Shown one piece after another: positions 34,323 through 44,289 of a stretch of DNA of 64,000 nt. The DNA comes from Sceloporus undulatus. Taxonomy: Eukaryota > Chordata > Lepidosauria > Squamata > Phrynosomatidae. Location of the stretch: positions 173,811,563 to 173,875,562 of the forward strand of contig NC_056524.1 of NCBI RefSeq assembly GCF_019175285.1. Direction: 5' to 3'. The position numbers and the translations under genes were made by a program. The notes under the pieces were generated by a model. That model saw only the letters and a list, made by a program, of their open reading frames with translations. It did not search any database and was not told the DNA's origin. How positions within the stretch are numbered: position 1 is the stretch's first letter; each line of letters opens with the position of its first letter.

Positions 34323-35465
34323 TACCTGCCCAATAGGACATCCCAACTGGACAACCTTCCAGCAGGACTTGCTATCTTTCCTTCCATCTCAGCAAGACTT
34401 CCTTCTGATAGGTATGATTTAGATCAATACAGCCATCTGAACTCTTGGACTATCTGTGGGGATGTTTCTATATAGACCATCCTGGTGAGACCCTGTATTT
34501 GAAAATGTGCGACTCTGAGTCCAGCTATTACACTCCAGCATCCCCAGCTCAATGTTCCTGGCTGTGAACTTGAACAGAGGACCAATGTTTCAGTCCAAAG
34601 AGATAGCCACAGCTTTGTGCATTTGTCTGTAAAGGTACAGAGTGCTTTTTATGGGGTTGGGAAGTTAAAAGATAAGACATAAATATAACGCACTGATTGG
34701 CAAGCATAAGATACAGCTATACCACCTCCTCCAAAACCAAGACAACTGATAGATTGCCTTTCTAGGAATGCAAAGATTTGTTAACATTTCACACCTTCCT
34801 TGCTGTTGGAAAAATGCAGGGATGAAAATCTCAGTGCACCAGCTCCCCCTGTTGACCTTCTGGTTGCAATGGCCCACAGAATCTCTTCCAGACGTCCTTG
34901 AATTTGTCTGGCTTTGTCCTTTCTAAAGATGTTGATGCAAAGAAATCACTACAGGTGTGTAGCAGGGGGGGAAGGGCTTCTCCGTTAAGAAGTATGCCAT
35001 ATAAACCCAGAGAACATGGACTAAGGATACAGAGCAAAGGTTCCAATCTTATTACAGATCTGCTAAACCAGAGGACTTACACTATTAGATTATAATTTTT
35101 GCAAGCATGGAAGATCCCATGGTGCTGGTTCACCATAGGAGTCTGGTGGCCCAGTCCAGGTAAGTGCAGGTTAAAGCTGAGCATTCCCTACAGCAGATGT
35201 TTTAAAACCACCAAGGTAACATACCTTTATTTCTTAACTGTCCTTCCTGTGTTTTTCAAAGTTAAATCAGGTGTTGTTGTTGTCTTGGTAGACTAAATGA
35301 AGTGTTACATTTTAAAACTGTACAAAAGAAAAATATGAACCTCCCCTCCCCAAGGTAGGCATACCGTTTACATCATTCCAGGCTAAAGCATGCGTAGGGG
35401 AAATAGCCATCAAATGAAGGTGGGTCCTTGTGACTTTGAAATCCAACACTGCTGGTGGGTTTGTT

Positions 35466-35684
35466 TTGTTGTTGTGTTCCTTCCAACTGTTTCTGACACG
35501 TGTCAACCCTAACGTGGGGTTTTCTTGGCAAGGTTTGTTCATAGGTTTTGCCATAACCTTCCCTTGAGGCAGTGACTTGCCCAATGTCACCCATGGGTTT
35601 CATGGCCTAGCTAGGAATCGAACGCTGGCCTCCAGAGTTGTAGTCCAACACTCAAATCATTTTTCCACGCTGACTCTCTGGTGG
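35466..35684 (-). mobile_element. tRNA-type SINE (CAA-tail family), antisense
   Basis: 'tttgttgttgtgttccttcc', 'cgtggggttttcttggcaag', 'agtgacttgcccaatgtcac', 'ggaatcgaacgctggcctcc', 'ccacgctgactctct'. Confidence 0.85.
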
Positions 35685-35820
35685 ATGCTCCTGATGTTTA
35701 ACAGTGGCACAAACTGCATTTTCAGGAGTGGCAAATGAACATGGAAAATATGCTCCAGGAACAAGATCACTTGTATCTCTAGGGAAGGTTTCCTGACACC
35801 CATTTTTTTATGACCCTGCT

Positions 35821-35838
35821 CTCTCTCTCTCTCTCTGG
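35821..35838 (+). repeat. (CT)n microsatellite
   Basis: Nine CT units in a row. Confidence 0.85.
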
Positions 35839-35924
35839 CCTTCTTGCAACAGTGGCAGCAAATGACTGCATGGCCAGATGACATGTGGCATGGACAAGGT
35901 TTTGCTATTAGTTAAGTGCCCTAA

Positions 35925-36075
35925 ATACCACAGAGGCAACAGATCCTGTCTGAACTTAAGCAAGATCAAACCTGGTTAATACTTGGATGGGAGACAAATT
36001 GCCGGTGCTATAGGCTGCATTTCAGAGGACGAAACTGGGAAACCTGCCTTGAAATATTCCTTGCCTATGAAAACA
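35925..36075 (+). mobile_element. 5S-rRNA-derived SINE, sense
   Basis: 'gtctgaacttaagcaagatc', 'aaacctggttaatacttgga', 'tgggagaca' and 'gccggtgctataggct' follow the 5S rRNA 3' half with its internal promoter. SINE body text 'aaactgggaaacctgcctt' comes next. Cut off by the SINE starting at 36081. Confidence 0.82.
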
Positions 36076-36080
36076 CTAGA

Positions 36081-36660
36081 GAGCCAGTGTGGTGCAGTGG
36101 TTTGAGAATGGGACTATGTGGCAACCCCATGGGCAAAACCGTGGGGTCGCGACCCTCTCTCAGGATAGCAATGCTCATCAAGATTGAGATGTGACAGTTC
36201 TGCTGGCAAACCACAGAAATGTGACCCCCTCTCAAGATGACAATGCTTTATCCATAATCAGATAGATAAGTCCATGCTGACTTAACCGGTCTTCACAGCC
36301 TGCTTCCACTGCAGAAAAGGGCACGTAACCTAGCAAATGATTGTAAGGCAAACAACGGACTAATGTAAGCAAGATGACAATAAAAAGCCCAGCCAGAAAC
36401 CTGGCTGGAAGGAGGCTTGTGAACCCTACTCTCGTCTCTGCGTCTCCTTGCCGCAACAGGACTACAACTCTGGAGTTTAGGAATTCGATTCTTCATTCAC
36501 CTATGGAAACCCACCGAGTGACCTTGGGCATTTCTCACACTCTCAGCCCCAGAAAAACCCATGAAGGTTCATCTTAAGGACCTGAAGGCACACAAGAAAA
36601 TCCTCTGAAATTCATATGGTTGCCATAAGTTAACAGGAGACTTGAAGATGCATACACATT
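36081..36660 (+). mobile_element. tRNA-type SINE split by a solo LTR
   Basis: Head 'gagccagtgtggtgcagtgg' and 'tttgagaatgggacta' to 36116; it resumes at 36459 with 'ggactacaactctggagttt', 'ggaattcgattcttcattca', 'gtgaccttgggcatttctca' and 'acctgaaggcacacaagaaa'. Confidence 0.85.
36117..36458 (+). mobile_element. solo LTR of a retrovirus-like element (fossil)
   Basis: 342 bp beginning TGTGGCAACC and ending GCCGCAACA (TG...CA ends). A 6-bp target duplication GGACTA flanks it at 36111-36116 and 36459-36464. An AATAAA hexamer lies about 80 nt before the end, as in an LTR R region. No internal coding part is present, so it is a relic left by LTR recombination. It is younger than the SINE it entered. 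Family not assigned; the 6-bp duplication fits an endogenous retrovirus-type element. Confidence 0.8.
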
Positions 36661-36716
36661 AAGTGCTGTTTGGTGAGGATACAGTATTTCTACTGCAAAT
36701 AACAAAACGAGGGGTA

Positions 36717-37242
36717 GATATATCCCCCTTGTGCACCAATCAGAAGCTGGGTGGACCTCCTTTGCCCAATCCAGTGGGCAAGAAGGTAAAAGAGCAGCAA
36801 AAGGTAACATAGGCCTGTTACAGACAGCCAAAATAAAGCTGCTTCGAGTCACAGTGGAGGTATGGTGTTTCAATGATGCATGCGTCCTAAGAGTCCAGAA
36901 GCCACACCAAAGCCACACTCCAGTCTTTAGGGCTGGAGCGTGGCTTTGGTGCAGGTACTGCCATGGCTCGATGCTATGGCATTCTGGGAATTGTAGTTTT
37001 GAGAGGTATTTAGCCTTCTGTCAGAGACCTCTGGTGTCACAACAAACTACAGTTCCCATAATTCCATAACACTGAGCCATGGCAGTTAAAAGTAGTGTCA
37101 AACTGGATTATTTCTGCAGTGTGGATCCAGCCTAAGTAACTACTCCTGGCCCAGGCCCCAGCCCACCTTGATAGCCAGGAACTGGATCAGGCAAAGGAGG
37201 TCCATCCAGCTTCTGACTGGGGTGCAAGGGGGATGTATATAC
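36717..37242. mobile_element. foldback element containing a hAT-like MITE
   Basis: Outer arms: 'ccccttgtgcaccaatcaga' with 'ggacctcctttgcccaatcc' on the left and 'ggatcaggcaaaggaggtcc' with 'ctgactggggtgcaagggg' on the right, inverted over about 60 nt. Inside, 36950-37135 is a 'gcattctgggaattgtagtt' MITE with its own arms. Confidence 0.65.
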
Positions 37243-37427
37243 CCCCTCCTTACCAGTGAATAAAGCTGTGACAAAGGCTTGTTACAGGGATCTAGCTTCT
37301 GATAGGTGCAGCTTGCTTGCTGTTGGAAGTGGAAACATCGTCCTCCTTAAAACGGACATCCTTTGCCCAATCTAGCTGCTGGCTCTTAAGGTGGACTGTG
37401 GTGACATTTCTTTACAGAGATTTTCAT

Positions 37428-37980
37428 ACCAGCACTTACCGTGGAGTTAGTACAGTGGTACCCCGGGATACGAATGCGCCGCCTTACGAAATTTCCGGGT
37501 TACGGAAAAAATCAATTGAAAAAAACTGTTCCGGGTTACGAAGGTTATTTCGGGTTACGAAAGAAATTTTGGTGCTTTTCGGCGCTTTTTCGCACCAAAT
37601 CGCGGCTTTTCCCCATTAGCGCCTATGGGTTTTCGGCTTGCGAAAGCTTTTCGGGTTACGAACGCGGCGGCGGAACGAATTAAATTCGTAACCCGGGGTA
37701 CCCCTGTACTCTTAAAATGTTTAGGAAGCGTGTGTGTGTGAAAGCCTGATGCACTTCCTAAACGTCAGGGAATCGTCTCCTCGTCTCGTGTCCCTGAATC
37801 GTTCAGGGAGAAGCCATTAACTTTGTGTTGAGAAATGGCTGCTCCCCCAACAATTCAGGGATGCTAGAGGCATTCCCTGATGTTTAGGAAGCGTGACAGG
37901 CTTTCAGACACACACTTCCTAAATGTTTTACCGGTGTTTTACCAGTGCTTACCCCACAGTAAGTGCTGGTATGAAAATCT
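37428..37980. mobile_element. foldback element split by a mariner-like MITE
   Basis: Ends 'agattttcataccagcactt' and 'aagtgctggtatgaaaatct' are perfect inverted repeats. A second inverted set ('taggaagcgtgtgtgtg' and 'gacacacacttccta'; 'gtccctgaatcgttcaggga') lies to the right of the MITE at 37453-37706. Confidence 0.85.
37453..37706. mobile_element. mariner/pogo-like MITE, TA target duplication (second copy)
   Basis: Starts 'cagtggtaccccgggatacg' and ends 'cgtaacccggggtacccctg'. TA at 37451-37452 and 37707-37708. 254 bp, the same length as the copy at 24445-24698 and clearly related along its whole length. Confidence 0.9.
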
Positions 37981-38298
37981 TCTAAGTTTACATAGAGTTA
38001 GTGAATACAAGTAGTTATGGATCCACAAACGGATTACAAATTCTTAACTGCAATACTGAATGTCAACCTATTTAACAGTTGATAGAGGAGGATATTTGTT
38101 TTCCCGCACATTTCTTTTCTCACTTGCTATTGCTACAACCATTCAGGTGAGATAACATAAGATTCCTATTGAAGTTTTAAGCACAGATGGAGTATTCCAG
38201 AACATAACTGATCTGAAGCCCCAGGATGCATGATCTAAACTAGTCTTGATTAAATCTTTGAGACACCTGCCCACAGTTGGATTCCAGGAAATAAAATA

Positions 38299-38320
38299 CA
38301 GCACACACACACACACACAA
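38299..38320 (+). repeat. (CA)n microsatellite
   Basis: About ten CA units; GT-rich on the minus strand. Confidence 0.85.
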
Positions 38321-38376
38321 AGTCACACACCAGAGTTCAGGGTGGAGGATCTTCCCCCATTAATGGCCGTGGCTTT

Positions 38377-38386
38377 TTTATTTATT
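38377..38386 (-). promoter_or_regulatory. candidate distal poly(A) signal, tandem AATAAATAAA
   Basis: Minus strand reads GTAATAAATAAAAAAGCC, two overlapping AATAAA. The GT repeat at 38299-38320 would lie 60-80 nt downstream as a GU-rich element. Could end a long P4HA1 3' UTR (about 5.8 kb from the stop) or another minus-strand transcript. Confidence 0.4.
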
Positions 38387-38389
38387 ACA

Positions 38390-41300
38390 AAAAAAGTAAC
38401 ACAGTAAGGCAGTTTCTCAAATGTCATCATTGTAAGCCAAAATACTTGTCATTTATATGTCCAAAGAACTGCATTCACAAGAGTTAAGCTCTGGATCCTA
38501 TAACAATACAGAAGGCAGCAAGTACTGGGTCTACTTGAGCAGTTATGGGTACTGAAATTAAATTAAGTTTACTACCATGGATTCAAAACTTTGCCCCCAT
38601 CGACTAATAATTGGAAGAACCTATTTTCTCTTTTCCCTCTCCCCTCCCCCAGAATGGAAGCATTAAAATGAACTTTCACATGAAACTGAAGTATTGCTTA
38701 GGTTTTATGGATTCAAATGTGGATGTGATTTACTTTAAGTCTTCATGAGCAATGAATGAGCCAGTAAATCATTCAGAACAGAACTGTAAACATCCCCAAA
38801 TGCCTAGTTCCTATTATTTTACACAGCCTCTTAAGATTCAAAAATAGTTTTTCAGCTAAACAATGCACTGTACTATGGTAAAAGCAACCCTCATTAAGCA
38901 GTAGTTCCTATTTTTATAAAGAAGAAGCTAATGAAATAGTTTCCATGGTATGTTAAAATGTGTGGCATAAAAAGATAGTTCACTACAAATACTTGTGGAA
39001 GGGCAGCCTCTTGAAAATCTCTTTAACATAAAATTAATTTCCTCATAGAATGCCTCTTGTAAATCTGTTGTTTGGCTCTATTTCACATAGTTATGCTTTG
39101 GCAAAAGCTAACCCAAATCTCAATCCACTACCAAAATATCCCAGAATATCTCACTCTCAGACCTGTAGTTCCTTTTTCCTTTATCCCATAAAATAAGTTC
39201 ATCCATATTTTCTTGTTTGGGTTTTGTTTTGGGAAGGACTTGCTACTATAACGTACAAACTTGGTAAAGCCCATGCCTGTTTTTGTTGTTGTTTTATTTT
39301 TTCTTGCGTTTTGTTTTTGTTTTTTGCTATTGATGGTTTTTTTTTAAATCGGTGAGTAGGGTGAAGTACATCATCTTTATACATACAAAGAAAAATTATG
39401 ATCTGGACAATATATTCCAAGGGCTGTAATTACCATCCCAAGCAAAAAACAAAGGTAGAAGCAGGGCATTGCCTACTTGCTCCGAACACATTTTTGGGAC
39501 TAAAGATTAGTGCTCCCAAGCCAAGATGGTCAACTTTAATAGCCATTTTAGAGTAATGTGAGGTCAGTCTCCTATGTGAAAATGAGCCTTACACATTCAC
39601 AATCTTGACTTTTATTTTTTGCAGTCCTAGAGAAGACTTTCCAATTTATTTCACTATTTGAAAATGATCCAGGTGAAGGTGACTCATAGAAAGCGTTCAG
39701 AATCACACTCTTCAAAGGAGCTCCTGTGGCACACATGGCTTGCAGAGCTACGTGAGAACAGAGTGCCAAATGACTGGCAGTAGCAGAACATTTCCACTGC
39801 TGTGTCTTTTACCACGGAGTGGGATAAGAATTATGTGGCCCTCAGATGTTGTTGGGCTGCAACTTCCACCAGCCCTAGCCTCCTCGGCCATTGGTGAGGA
39901 ATGTTTGGGATGGGAACCTAACAACATCTGGAGGACCACATGGTTCTATCAGTGCCACAGAGAAAGACACCAAGTATATTAATTGAAAGTGAATTTGCTT
40001 GCAGGAAGAAGGCATTTACTGGTAACATTGGTTAAACTCCTACAATGTAGTCAGAGTGAATTTACTATTTTGTAATTTCCCCCCCCAAACAAGACAGATG
40101 GAAAGAAAACAGATTGCTTAACTAGGCACTTACCAGCAGCTTAAACACAATACAGAGTACCAAAGAGCGGCTCTGATACAGAACATTTTGTACATCTAGT
40201 AAGACTAATGGACTTGGCACAGTCTATCTGTTCACAATTTCCTTAAGCTAGGGAATTACAGATAAGATCCTCAGGCTGAAGCTGAATTAATGTTTGTAGA
40301 ATCTTCTAAGAGGATCTTTGTCACTACCATCACTCTTACAAGTATTCCTTCCCAATTTAGTCAATGCACTCCACAAGAAAATTAAGCCTGTGTATTTTAA
40401 GCTTGGGAATAACAGGCACTTAAAGCAATTATTTCAAAATTATATTTTTTTACAAAAACTGTAGTTGATTGAAAGCAAAAGCATGAATGTCTGGTCTCAC
40501 AGCAGTGCTGGACACAAGAATTGTGCATGAGCCTAGGAGCATGAGCACATAACACTAAATGATATGTCTGAACCTGGCTATTATGTGCCATGGTTACTCA
40601 ACTTCCTGAATGGAGGATGTTGGGTTAATTTGGCTATATCTATAAACTATGTATAATGGTGAAGTTAATCTTTAAGTTAAAGAAGAAACTTTCATTTCCT
40701 GATTTTATCTACAAATGTAAAGTACTTAAATTTTTACTTAAATCTACAGAATCAATGTGCTTATGGATAGACGTTATGATTTGATGTTTCAATTAGCAAA
40801 TACTTTCCAAACTGTATCTCTGGCACCTTGTGCCTCCATTGGTCTTTGTACTTATGTGTGAGAAAAGTTGCTTAGCCGAGAACAAAGAACAATGAAGAAT
40901 TTCAGTAGAAGGCAGATGAATTGCATACAAGACAAAAATGCAAGAAGCAGCTATAGTTGCAAAAACAACCTTTCTGGGAGGAAAAATAAATACACTGAAG
41001 CAATGATATATGCTACTGAAAATTACAGTTGAAGACAGACATATCTTCTAAAGCAGTTAGACCAGTCAGGAAATGCCCTTACTGCACTGAATACAAAATA
41101 TACCTGTTACTCTCCAGAGAAGAGCTCTGAAGAAAGACAAAGTGGTTCTGCAAGTCTGAAGCTAAACATGGTCTAAATCGTCAATCATTAACACCCCCTT
41201 CTCCATTTCCCAAAGCAGTTTTTGTTTTTTCAAATAAACATTTTCAGTTGGGAACTAAATAACAGTCATTTATGAACAGTCATTAAGCATTTTTAAATTT

Positions 41301-42139
41301 TAAAAAGGTGAGCAAAATGCAGCTTGTAGCAATTTTAAAAAGGCAATGTCCATATGCTTGTGGTTGTAGAAAGCAGATATAATTCATTCCTCCCTTGGTA
41401 ATCAAGCTAAATCTTACAGCAAATAGATATACAGTAGCTGGATCAGAAGAACATACCCAGTAATTCAATACAACAGCCAGCTATTTTAATCTACAGCCAG
41501 GACTTACCAGTCAGAGTGGATTTCCTAGTCATCTGTCTTCATTGCATTTTGGCTGATTTGACAAAAATCATCAAAGAAATGTCAAACACGCCAAAAGCTC
41601 TTAATGGAGACTTGCCTATAAAAATGAAAACTACAAAGCCTGAAGCAGGATAGGATATAGAGGCGAGGTATAACTAGCTTCTTCAGAACTAGTGTATTGC
41701 ACAGGTATTCACACACATCCCTGTGACTTTTCCAAATGTTGCTGTGTCACAACCAGGAATTGAAATTGGATTCAATTGACATAACTACCACTTGATATAC
41801 AAAAGATATTCAACACTGTGAAAATGCAAAATAGTTTTACTATGGCACAAAAAGTTAGTAAACAAAAATGAACTGGCCCTTGTTAAGACTTTGCTGTAAT
41901 ACAGCTAAATAATCTCTGGTGCAACTCACCACCTCCAGCAGTCATGTAAGTAGTTGAATGGAGTCCATCTGTATACAATTTCAGTGCCTCATGATCTGAG
42001 ATTATGTTTCAGTTTATTGTAAAGCATGTCTTAATACAGTATAATAATGATTTAAGGACCTATTGAAGCTGTGTAGAAGCAGCAATGAAAACTGGATTAT
42101 TAAAAGTACACTGTGAACATCCCCATTAAATCATAAATT
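38390..42139. other. repeat-poor AT-rich interval
   Basis: Apart from one small MITE at 39830-39948 and a few homopolymer runs, no interspersed repeat was recognised, unlike the flanks. No open frame resembles a protein. It may be UTR of P4HA1 or a non-coding transcript. Confidence 0.4.
39830..39948. mobile_element. short palindromic MITE ('ccagatgtt' family)
   Basis: 'atgtggccctcagatgttgt' and 'acaacatctggaggaccaca' are inverted ends. Confidence 0.7.
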
Positions 42140-42446
42140 ATGGAATGGCTTGCTGAAGGAGATCCGTCTCATTACCACCTTAGATGCCTTTAGGAAGGCA
42201 CTTAAGATGGATCTCTTCCAGAAGGCCTATCCAGCCAATCTGCTATAAAAGAGTTAGAAATATCCCACCTCTATTTGTAAAAATATGTATTTTAAATGAT
42301 TATTTAGTCTATGTATTGTATTGATAGCAGTTATACTGTTTTATTGAGTGTATTTTATATGAAATTGCAGGGTTTTTTTAATCTTGTAATGTTGTTTCAA
42401 TTGTTGTAATCCTGCCTCGATCTGCAGGGAGAGGTGGGAAATATAA

Positions 42447-42456
42447 NNNNNNNNNN
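42447..42456. other. assembly gap (10 N)
   Basis: Ten N directly before an (ATT)n tract. Tandem repeat collapse is the likely cause. Confidence 0.99.

Positions 42457-42507
<51 letters not shown>
42457..42507 (+). repeat. (ATT)n microsatellite
   Basis: About 17 ATT units, forming the tail of the LINE to the left. True length unknown because of the gap. Confidence 0.9.
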
Positions 42508-42508
<1 letters not shown>

Positions 42509-44218
42509 CTGTTATTAAAAACTGGAAAGAATATGATTCAACTGCAGTTCTACCTACTGCTCATCCAAACTTCAATGACTGGGTAAGTGAAGGAAGCAAC
42601 CAAGAGGCTAATAGTAACTCTGAAGGAAAAGGTCGGCAACTGAGATGGGAGAATATGTCCACAGGCCAACCATCACTTAGATGCTCAACAGAGCTGGGCA
42701 CAATAGATAGACACAATAAATATGTGAACAAAGGTTCTTTGACCAAAAATGAACTGTTTTACTTGTCACAAAACATGACAAGTGTTGCCCCAAGAACACC
42801 ATCAACATGATGAAATATGGTGGTTGTAACAGCATCAAATGATATGGAAAGCTCATAGAAACTTAATCAAAATGACTCACAGCTGTAATTCCTGGCAAAG
42901 GTGCTTCTACCACGTCTTGACTTGGTGTGTGTATGAATACGAATAAAGCATCCTACAAAAGCCAGTTTGCTTGCACTGTACCTTCACAGTGTTGAGTATT
43001 GTTTTTACATCAAATGACAACAATCCTAATTAAATTTGTTTCAGTTCTAGTTTGTAATACAACAAAATGTGGTAAAGTAGTGAATATTTCTACAAGGCAT
43101 TGCTGGAAATTTCAAATTAACATCTCGTGTGAATACAGCTCTTGTTTAGTGAAAAGACTACTAACAGAGATACCACACCATTCAAGGGACGAAACATACC
43201 AATTGAGACAAAATGAAAAGTTCTGAAAGGGTTTAGTATTATAAATATATCATCTTTGTCAGGAAACACTTCAGTTGAAAAACAAAGTTTAGCATTTGGA
43301 GGATGAACAGGTGCATTTTCTTTTCAAACAAATAGTTTCACATGAACTGAGGTTCTCAGCCTAAAGCACAATGCCGAGTTTAAGTCAATTACATTCTTGC
43401 CTTCCTGGATTCATGGGGATCAGACTTATTAGATAACAATAAAAAACAGCAATAATTATTGAATGATCGAAGCTGAATCACAATATAGTTAAAACACAAA
43501 TTATACCTGGAAAACAAGATCTGTTTTCTTTCCAAGCTGTAATCATGCACATGGCAGTTGCAAAAACAAAAACAAAAAGCCAGTGCCATAGTACTGTTCA
43601 AGCCAACTATATGTGCACAACTACTGGCCTAGGATTATCAGCCATATTCATATGAGAAAGATTACCAGAAAAGAAAAAGGGTGGGGTGAAAGGAAAATTA
43701 TCTGTACCTGAATTTTCACAGCAGTAGCCCATGAGTAAAATCCATAATCTGTTCAGTGGAGACTTTTGCCACTGATGTCAAACAGATTTGGCTTGCAATC
43801 CCTATCCACAGTTGTGTAACAGTGGCCAGGCACTTTTAAAACAAGGAACAAATGTAGACATGATTTGCAATACCTTAACTTCCAAGTGAACAAAATCCTT
43901 GGCAGAAGAGGGACTGTCCATATTCATTTTTATCACCAGCAAAAGTTTCTAGTGTGTCAGTACAAGTTACTTTTGGCCTTGACAACTCACAGACATTAAA
44001 AATCAAATATATTCTCTCTATAAAAAATTTAAATGGGTATATTAGCAAAGGTATTCTTCCGTAGATAAGAAAAGATGGTATTTGTCCATAGATGAAGCAA
44101 TGGTTGGCACTGGAGATGAAGGTTGTAATGGAGTGTAAGTGTAAACTATCAGTATTAATCAAGGCAACGTGGAAGGGAAATGTAATTTGCACAAAAAGAG
44201 AAAGAAGGAAGTTCTGGA
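42508..44218 (-). other. P4HA1 3' UTR region
   Basis: Follows the P4HA1 stop codon at 44219-44221. No AATAAA was found on the minus strand here; weak variants only (AGTAAA near 42759). No recognisable repeats. Human P4HA1 has a 3' UTR of roughly 1 kb, so the proximal end is expected inside this stretch. Confidence 0.5.
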
Positions 44219-44289
44219 TCAGTCCAACTCTGATAAACTACAGGGTCTTCGAAATTCTTGCCCACGTTCATGGATCCATTTGTTGGACA
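44219..44289 (-). CDS. P4HA1: P4HA1 last coding exon
   Basis: 71 nt: (V)SNKWIHERGQEFRRPC then SLSELD and TGA. Human ends CTLSELE. Acceptor 'ctttttatag'. Confidence 0.96.

Larger units (their letters stand above)
42140..42507 (+). mobile_element. CR1/L3-type LINE 3' end with ATT tail across a gap
   Basis: The first part encodes the usual ORF2 C-terminus on the plus strand (WNGLLKEIRL...LDAFRKALKMDLFQKAY). A T-rich 3' UTR with 'cctgcctcgatctgcaggga' and 'gaggtgggaaatataa' follows, then the 10-N gap and an (ATT)n tail to 42507. Confidence 0.8.
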
